Below are positions 59,565-64,000 of a DNA stretch of 64,000 nt, piece after piece. Location: positions 146,271-210,270 of the forward strand of contig FMXS01000006.1 of NCBI GenBank assembly GCA_900104495.1, in the 5' to 3' direction. A program made the position numbers and the translations under genes. The DNA comes from Ruminococcaceae bacterium FB2012. GTDB lineage: Bacteria; Bacillota; Clostridia; Oscillospirales; Ruminococcaceae. Position 1 is the first letter of the stretch; each line of letters begins with the position of its first letter. The notes beneath the pieces are model-generated. The model was not told the DNA's origin. It saw only the letters and a list, made by a program, of their open reading frames with translations, and made no database searches.

Positions 59565-60701
59565 ATGACGGATCACAGTTTCAGGCTTGCGGCCAAAGGC
59601 AATGACGATGATATTCCCAAAAGAGGCGTCAGAACCTTTTTTGAAAACGGTCTTCTGAAGCTGAAAGACTTTGAAGAAGAATACGGAAAGGATGTCCGGT
59701 TCGGATTCTCTGTTGCGGAAGAACTCAAAGATCAATACAAAGACACCGAACTGTACAGGATACTTGACGATATAGACGGCGGAAAATTCCAGGTCTCGTT
59801 TTCATACAACAATTCCGCCGACAAGAATTTTTTACGGTTCTATAACGGCAATACGGCTCTGTCGGGAGAAGCCCTTGAAACAGCCGTGAACGAGCTCAGA
59901 AGTCTCAGAGGTGAAAACGACCCGAAGATCAAAGGTCTGCCCAGGACCGATCTTACTTCCCGTGAGATCTTCAAAGAAATGAAGAAAAAGGGGTATACCG
60001 TAAAGACCGCCTACGTTATGATGCAGTTCGACTGCTATCTGATGAATGCCTTCAAGCACATTTTCCTGTATTCCTACCTTCACTGCCTGTACGGCAAGTC
60101 TTTCCCCAAGGATAAGTACGAAACGCTGACGATCCGGCTCGATCCCGCCGGAAACACTGCCGTCCTTACCGATCTCGGGCTTATCGAGCCGGAGACGGAA
60201 TTGCTGATAAAGGCTTTTAGGAGCAGATACATCGGAAATTACAACAGCATTGCTCCTGCGGAGGTCCCGAAGGATAAGGACGACCCGATAAACTATTACG
60301 AAAAAGCAAGCATTTCCGGGTGGCAGAAGTATTCCGGAAAGGATCTCAATGCTCCCGACAGCCCGGGGATCTATATGCTGTTCGATTCAAAGCGGGGACA
60401 TTTGTATGTCGGCAAAGCAAAGCTTCTGAAGAAGAGGATCCTTCAGCACAGGAAGCCCGGCGACCCGATACCGGATTTCGATTACTACCGCTTCAGCGAG
60501 ATAGCTCATCAGAAGAAAAAGGAACTGTTCATTCTTGAAAATACGGCGATACACGATCTTGCAATGCTGTTTTTTATGCCTAAAGGTCCCGTTTACAAGA
60601 ACCTTGCTCTTAACAGTATTTTCGGAAACATCTCCTTCGGGAACATCAGGCTGGTGAACACGGCGGAGACGCAGACGAAGTGGGAGAAAGAGGATAGCTG
60701 A
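59565..60701 (+). CDS. Protein with C-terminal GIY-YIG nuclease-like domain
   Basis: A 378-residue protein. The last 100 residues form a GIY-YIG domain: DSPGIYMLF, HLYVGKAKLLKKRILQHR with the catalytic Arg, and ELFILENTAIHDLA with the metal-binding Glu. The N-terminal 260 residues match nothing I know; they are alpha/beta with many charged residues (FGFSVAEELKDQYKDTELYRIL). Start GAGGTG precedes the ATG and the gap to cobB is three bases, suggesting one transcript. GIY-YIG domains act in DNA repair, restriction and homing. The unusual N-terminus leaves the target open. Confidence 0.75.
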   Translation: MTDHSFRLAAKGNDDDIPKRGVRTFFENGLLKLKDFEEEYGKDVRFGFSVAEELKDQYKDTELYRILDDIDGGKFQVSFSYNNSADKNFLRFYNGNTALSGEALETAVNELRSLRGENDPKIKGLPRTDLTSREIFKEMKKKGYTVKTAYVMMQFDCYLMNAFKHIFLYSYLHCLYGKSFPKDKYETLTIRLDPAGNTAVLTDLGLIEPETELLIKAFRSRYIGNYNSIAPAEVPKDKDDPINYYEKASISGWQKYSGKDLNAPDSPGIYMLFDSKRGHLYVGKAKLLKKRILQHRKPGDPIPDFDYYRFSEIAHQKKKELFILENTAIHDLAMLFFMPKGPVYKNLALNSIFGNISFGNIRLVNTAETQTKWEKEDS

Positions 60702-60790
60702 ACTGCACAAAAAGAGCCCCCGAAAACTGTCTGTTCCTACAAAGATCCTTTACGGCTATTGACTCTGCCCCAAGGGAATATGTTACCATT

Positions 60791-60822
60791 AAGCTGCCGG
60801 AGCTTTTCTGCTCCGACAGCTT
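60791..60822 (+). terminator. Terminator-like hairpin after the GIY-YIG gene
   Basis: AAGCTGCCGGAGC (60791-60803) pairs with GCTCCGACAGCTT (60810-60822) with one mismatch, and TTTACTG follows. The U-run is short, so efficiency is doubtful. Confidence 0.5.
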
Positions 60823-60853
60823 TACTGTTTCCTGCGAAAAGGGGGATGACAAT

Positions 60854-61621
60854 ATGAAAAAAGCAGAAAGGCTCGCGGAGCTTCTTAATTCCTGCGGGGA
60901 CGAACTTTTCTCTGCGCTGATGAACGGCAGTATTCAGCGGAGCGCGGGGCTTGACCGGCTCCTGATGCTGTTTGAGTATCTCTCCGACAGGATATTCCTG
61001 CCGAAAAGCACCTCGGGTGCGTACAGGCTCATGGTCAGACGGGCGGCAAAGCTGGGCTGGGCTCCCGGGGAGCCCTCCGACAGCCACGCTCTCACATTCA
61101 AAGAGCAGGAGCGTACCGAAAAAAAGCTCCGGGAATATCTCGCCTCCGGGGGACGCAGAGGAAAACTTGTGAGGAAGGCGGTCACGGGGGCGGCAGTGCT
61201 GACCGCCGCAGGCCTCGGGGTGTTTTTCACGGCACGCTGGGTGACGTCGGAGGAGTATCTCAGCCGGCTGACGGAGTACGGCATAATGATAGCCGACACC
61301 GAAAGGAGCGAAAAGGAGATAGTCTTTGAGATAAGGCTCCGGGACGAGGAGGATATGTATCTTGAACGTATGCCGGTGCTGAAGCTCACGGACAAAGACG
61401 GCGAATGGACCTTTTCCGCAAAGCCCTCCGCCGAATTCGCCTTCCGGGACGAGAGAGCCCTCTGCACTTCCAAGGTACGGGAGCTGATACTCAGAAGCGA
61501 GGACTACGACAGGGGCTATGATTTCCTGCCGGGGCATTACGAGGTGACCTTTGACTTCTGCCGTTATTCGAAGGACGAAAAGACAGAGATCGCAAGCATC
61601 ACCAAAGAGGTGGAAATTTAG
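60854..61621 (+). CDS. Hypothetical protein with one membrane segment
   Basis: A 255-residue protein. Residues 1-95 are helical and charged, a hydrophobic segment at about 106-126 (VTGAAVLTAAGLGVFFTARWV) follows a basic stretch, and the rest is probably extracytoplasmic and beta-rich (EKEIVFEIRLRDEEDMYLE, HYEVTFDFCRYSKD). The orientation predicted from the positive-inside rule puts the N-terminal domain in the cytoplasm. No family recognised. Ribosome binding site AGGGGGA. Confidence 0.7.
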   Translation: MKKAERLAELLNSCGDELFSALMNGSIQRSAGLDRLLMLFEYLSDRIFLPKSTSGAYRLMVRRAAKLGWAPGEPSDSHALTFKEQERTEKKLREYLASGGRRGKLVRKAVTGAAVLTAAGLGVFFTARWVTSEEYLSRLTEYGIMIADTERSEKEIVFEIRLRDEEDMYLERMPVLKLTDKDGEWTFSAKPSAEFAFRDERALCTSKVRELILRSEDYDRGYDFLPGHYEVTFDFCRYSKDEKTEIASITKEVEI

Positions 61622-61647
61622 TCTCTCCGCCGAAGGGCCCGAAAAAG

Positions 61648-61676
61648 TTGACAAACCCGCGGGAATGTGGTATAAT
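61648..61676 (+). promoter_or_regulatory. Promoter for the SH3-domain gene
   Basis: TTGACA (61648-61653), 17-base spacer, TATAAT (61671-61676), full consensus. Confidence 0.85.
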
Positions 61677-61707
61677 AAGTAGAATGAATGCGCGGGGAGG
61701 TGAGCTT

Positions 61708-62349
61708 GTGAACAAGGAAAAGAAGCAAAGGGCCAGTTTATTTCATTCGTCCAATGCGGTGAATATCATTACGATCATCGTGGTGACGCTGGTGTGCATC
61801 GTGCTGGTGCTGGTGCTGGCAAAGGGACTGTTCGCAAGCAACAGCAAGGACGTCCCTGCGGGGCTGAATACGGCTACTATCGCCAATTCCGCCGCCGGAG
61901 CTTCACAGTCCGCGTCGGCGACTACCACATCTGCGGCTCCCGTTTCCGGGACCACTGCCGCAGGCGGGAGCGTATCCGAAGTCACCACCGAAGCCCGGGA
62001 TGACAGCGTGGCCTACGTCGTGACCTACGTTCAGCTGAAAGCCCAGCCCAACCAGGATTCCGCCAACGTTATCTGTATGTCGCCGAATATCAAGGTGAAG
62101 ATACTCGAACGCCGTGAGGACGGCTATATTCACCTTACCTTCTTAAACGGCGACGGCACGGAATGCTCGGGCTATGTCAAGACCGAGTATCTCAGCCCGA
62201 CTCCCGTGGAGAGGACCACTCCCGCCGAGACAACTGCCGCTTCGGAACAGGAAGTCCCCGCTTCGGAGACTACTGCCGTTACCGGCGTTTCCGAGACCAC
62301 GGCTTCGTCCCGGAGCAACAACGCCCTTATCGAAACAGTCGCACAATAA
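61708..62349 (+). CDS. Membrane-anchored bacterial SH3-domain protein
   Basis: A 213-residue protein with a short cytoplasmic start, one membrane helix at about residues 18-43 (IITIIVVTLVCIVLVLVLA), a low-complexity Ala/Ser/Thr linker, an SH3_3-like domain (about 100-165, with YVQLKAQPNQDSANVICM and CSGYVKTEYLSP), and another Thr/Ala/Glu-rich tail. It is likely exposed at the cell wall side and may bind peptidoglycan. The start is a GTG at 61708, with GGGGAGGTGAG upstream, in preference to the ATG at 61684. Confidence 0.8.
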   Translation: MNKEKKQRASLFHSSNAVNIITIIVVTLVCIVLVLVLAKGLFASNSKDVPAGLNTATIANSAAGASQSASATTTSAAPVSGTTAAGGSVSEVTTEARDDSVAYVVTYVQLKAQPNQDSANVICMSPNIKVKILERREDGYIHLTFLNGDGTECSGYVKTEYLSPTPVERTTPAETTAASEQEVPASETTAVTGVSETTASSRSNNALIETVAQ

Positions 62350-62393
62350 CTATGCGGACGGCTATTGCCGTCCTTTGCTTTTTGAGGAAGTAT

Positions 62394-63098
62394 ATGGAAA
62401 CCGAAAGACGAACTCTCCAGCTCCCGGACGGACGGATAATAGAATACACAGTTGACCGCGGGATGAGAAACAACATCTACATCCACATCAAGAACGGCAA
62501 AGTGGTGCTGAAACTGCCCCTTTGGGCGGAGGAGGATCAGGGCGAGCGTTTCCTTCGGGAAAAGGCGGACTGGGTCTTGAAAAACATCGACAAGCGCTCT
62601 CCCGAGGAGATCATCCCCGAGAGCTTCACCGAGGGGACCGTCTTTCCCTTCTACGGCGAGACCTTAACGGTCTGCTGCGAGTACCCGGAGAAATACTTCC
62701 CGCCCTTCTTCGCGGAAGGGCGCATCGTGGCAGCCTGTCCTCCGGGAGGATACACAGACAAGGACGCTTACGTTGACGCTCAGGTGCGCCGGGCAATAAG
62801 AAAGCGGACGCTGGAGCTGGTAAACGCCGGCTTTGCGCGTCTCACCGCCCTCACGGGACTATATCCCAAAAAGGTGACGGTAAAGAAAATGTCCGCCAGC
62901 TGGGGACGCTGTTCCTCCACGGGGAATATCTCCATAAACTCAAAAGCGGTGTTCTTCCCGCCGGAGTGTCTCGATTATGTGATAATCCACGAGCTTTGTC
63001 ACCTGCGCTATATGGACCACAGCCCGGAATTCTGGGCCCTGGTGAGCCGCTTCTGCCCCGACTGGAAGCGCATCAGAGCTGGTATGAGGGGAAGGTAG
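62394..63098 (+). CDS. YgjP-like zinc metallopeptidase (DUF45 family)
   Basis: A 234-residue protein of the M48-related YgjP/DUF45 family. MSASWGRCSSTGNISIN, then VIIHELCHLRYMDHSPEFW contains the HExxH zinc motif and third histidine. Members are often adjacent to restriction genes or stand alone. The ATG at 62394 follows GAGGAAG, and a longer frame runs back through the SH3-domain gene without a signal. It stands alone here. Confidence 0.88.
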   Translation: METERRTLQLPDGRIIEYTVDRGMRNNIYIHIKNGKVVLKLPLWAEEDQGERFLREKADWVLKNIDKRSPEEIIPESFTEGTVFPFYGETLTVCCEYPEKYFPPFFAEGRIVAACPPGGYTDKDAYVDAQVRRAIRKRTLELVNAGFARLTALTGLYPKKVTVKKMSASWGRCSSTGNISINSKAVFFPPECLDYVIIHELCHLRYMDHSPEFWALVSRFCPDWKRIRAGMRGR

Positions 63099-63438
63099 CC
63101 TTTTTCAATGCACAGTTGTGCATTGTGCTTTGTGAATCGTTAATTGTTCTGAGTATTAGTGTCAATAATACTGAATTAGTCAGAGCACACAAATCTTGCC
63201 CTTGACATTTGGGCAGACTGAACATATAATAAAAATATCCAAAGCTCCGAAAACGTTATCGGAGGCTTAAAAGTGTCAATTTGCACAGTTAACGGTGTTA
63301 ACACTCGTTAACTTAAAGTCAATAATTAAATTTATTCATAACCAGTTGATGAAAATCGGCATAGGTTATGCTATAATTGATAATATGCTGTACTTGTGCT
63401 TTTGGGGTACAGGTACAATATACCAGGAGGGAAAAAGT
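63099..63438. other. Intergenic region before glycogen phosphorylase
   Basis: AT-rich, with a hairpin at 63242-63266 (AAGCTCCGA / TCGGAGGCTT, one bulge) and several GTTAAC-like words at 63277-63312. A possible promoter is TTGATG (63346-63351) with TATAAT (63372-63377), but its 20-base spacer is too long to be sure. No gene seen. Confidence 0.5.
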
Positions 63439-64000
63439 ATGGCAAAGACTAAGAAAGCCGCGGAGAAGACCATAACCACAAGCGAGCTCAAACAGCAGTT
63501 CTTGGGTATTCTTCACGACGATTTTCAGACCACACCCGAGGAGGCGTCCGACCAGCAGGTCTATGAGGCGCTGACTAAGATCGTGGTAAAAATAATGAAG
63601 GCAAAGAGACGTCACTTCACCGTCAAGACCCATTCCATGGGCCACAAGAAGGTATACTACCTTTCTATGGAGTTCCTTATGGGCCGTTCGCTCAAGACCA
63701 GCCTTTACAATCTCGAGATGATCGAGCAGACCAAGGCGGTGCTGAACGAGTTCGGCATCTCTATCAACGGCATCTACGAGTGCGAGCCCGATGCGGGTCT
63801 CGGCAACGGCGGTCTCGGAAGACTGGCCGCCTGCTACCTTGACGGTCTTGCGGCTGACGGCTACCACGCCACCGGCTATTCTATCTGCTATGAGTACGGT
63901 ATCTTCAAGCAGAAGCTGGACGAGGGCTGGCAGACAGAGCTTCCCGATAACTGGCTCCCCGGCGGTTCGGCCTGGCTCGTTCCCGTTCCCAGCAAGGCTA
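63439..64000 (+). CDS. glgP: Glycogen/starch/alpha-glucan phosphorylase, 3' end cut by the window
   Basis: The first 187 codons of a GT35 phosphorylase, which releases glucose-1-phosphate from alpha-1,4-glucan. HSMGHKKVYYLSMEFLMGRSL, EPDAGLGNGGLGRLAACYLD and YGIFKQKLDEGWQTE are the family's strongly conserved N-terminal motifs. GGAGG precedes the ATG. The pyridoxal phosphate site would be further downstream, outside the window. Confidence 0.95.
   Translation, partial: MAKTKKAAEKTITTSELKQQFLGILHDDFQTTPEEASDQQVYEALTKIVVKIMKAKRRHFTVKTHSMGHKKVYYLSMEFLMGRSLKTSLYNLEMIEQTKAVLNEFGISINGIYECEPDAGLGNGGLGRLAACYLDGLAADGYHATGYSICYEYGIFKQKLDEGWQTELPDNWLPGGSAWLVPVPSKA

Noticed and set aside
63319..63867. 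182-codon minus-strand frame at the right end
   Set aside because: It is antisense to the conserved start of glycogen phosphorylase.

Overview
The window looks like a chromosome segment of a Gram-positive anaerobe of the class Clostridia, most likely a Ruminococcus-like member of the Oscillospiraceae. The evidence is the strong AGGAGG ribosome binding sites, TTGACA-17-TATAAT promoters, U-rich terminators, a glycogen phosphorylase, and small protein families typical of rumen and gut Firmicutes. The assignment rests on gene content only. No 16S or other marker gene is present.

Region 1 (1-3.2 kb) holds two divergent AAA-type ATPases of the PD-(D/E)XK/DUF1703 and DUF4143 groups. Region 2 (3.3-34.2 kb, all minus strand, transcribed right to left) is a complete Wzx/Wzy-type surface polysaccharide locus. 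It contains an initiating sugar-phosphate transferase, six glycosyltransferases, a flippase, a polymerase, hexapeptide acyltransferases, and sugar-nucleotide genes for dTDP-rhamnose, UDP-glucuronate (two tandem ugd copies) and UDP-ManNAcA (wecB, wecC). It also has two unusual modules. One is an antibiotic-style route to a dTDP-2,6-dideoxyhexose (2,3-dehydratase, Gfo/Idh 3-ketoreductase, cupin, SDR). The other is a putative acyl-making and acyl-transferring set (PIG-L deacetylase, 3-hydroxyacyl-CoA dehydrogenase, thiolase, LpxD-like acyltransferase). The centre of the locus (about 11.5-29 kb) is visibly AT-rich compared with both ends, as expected of an exchanged serotype core.

Region 3 (34.3-54.6 kb) is accessory DNA. 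It has a helicase with five HA repeats, three tyrosine recombinases, an HTH/nucleotidyltransferase toxin-antitoxin-like pair, gene remnants, and a promoter-to-terminator unit carrying three spaced 19-nt repeats. A three-gene operon is led by what looks like a catalytically dead Pif1-type helicase. Two related structured leaders lie nearby, as does a roughly 0.6 kb structured noncoding stretch. An ABC/AAA-type ATPase gene sits behind a SAM-I-like riboswitch. The right end (about 49-54.5 kb) has integrase, repressor, divergent excisionase-like gene, DUF3987 replication-type protein and AT-rich iteron-like repeats, all beside a tRNA-Ser 3' end. This resembles a phage satellite (PICI-like) or small integrative element. 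No conjugation, capsid or cas genes were seen.

Region 4 (54.6-64 kb, mostly plus strand and GC-richer) is ordinary chromosome. It holds two tRNA-Ser genes, a metallophosphoesterase, a membrane protein, an acyltransferase-3 protein, a sirtuin, a GIY-YIG protein, a membrane-anchored SH3 protein, a YgjP-like metalloprotease and the start of glycogen phosphorylase.
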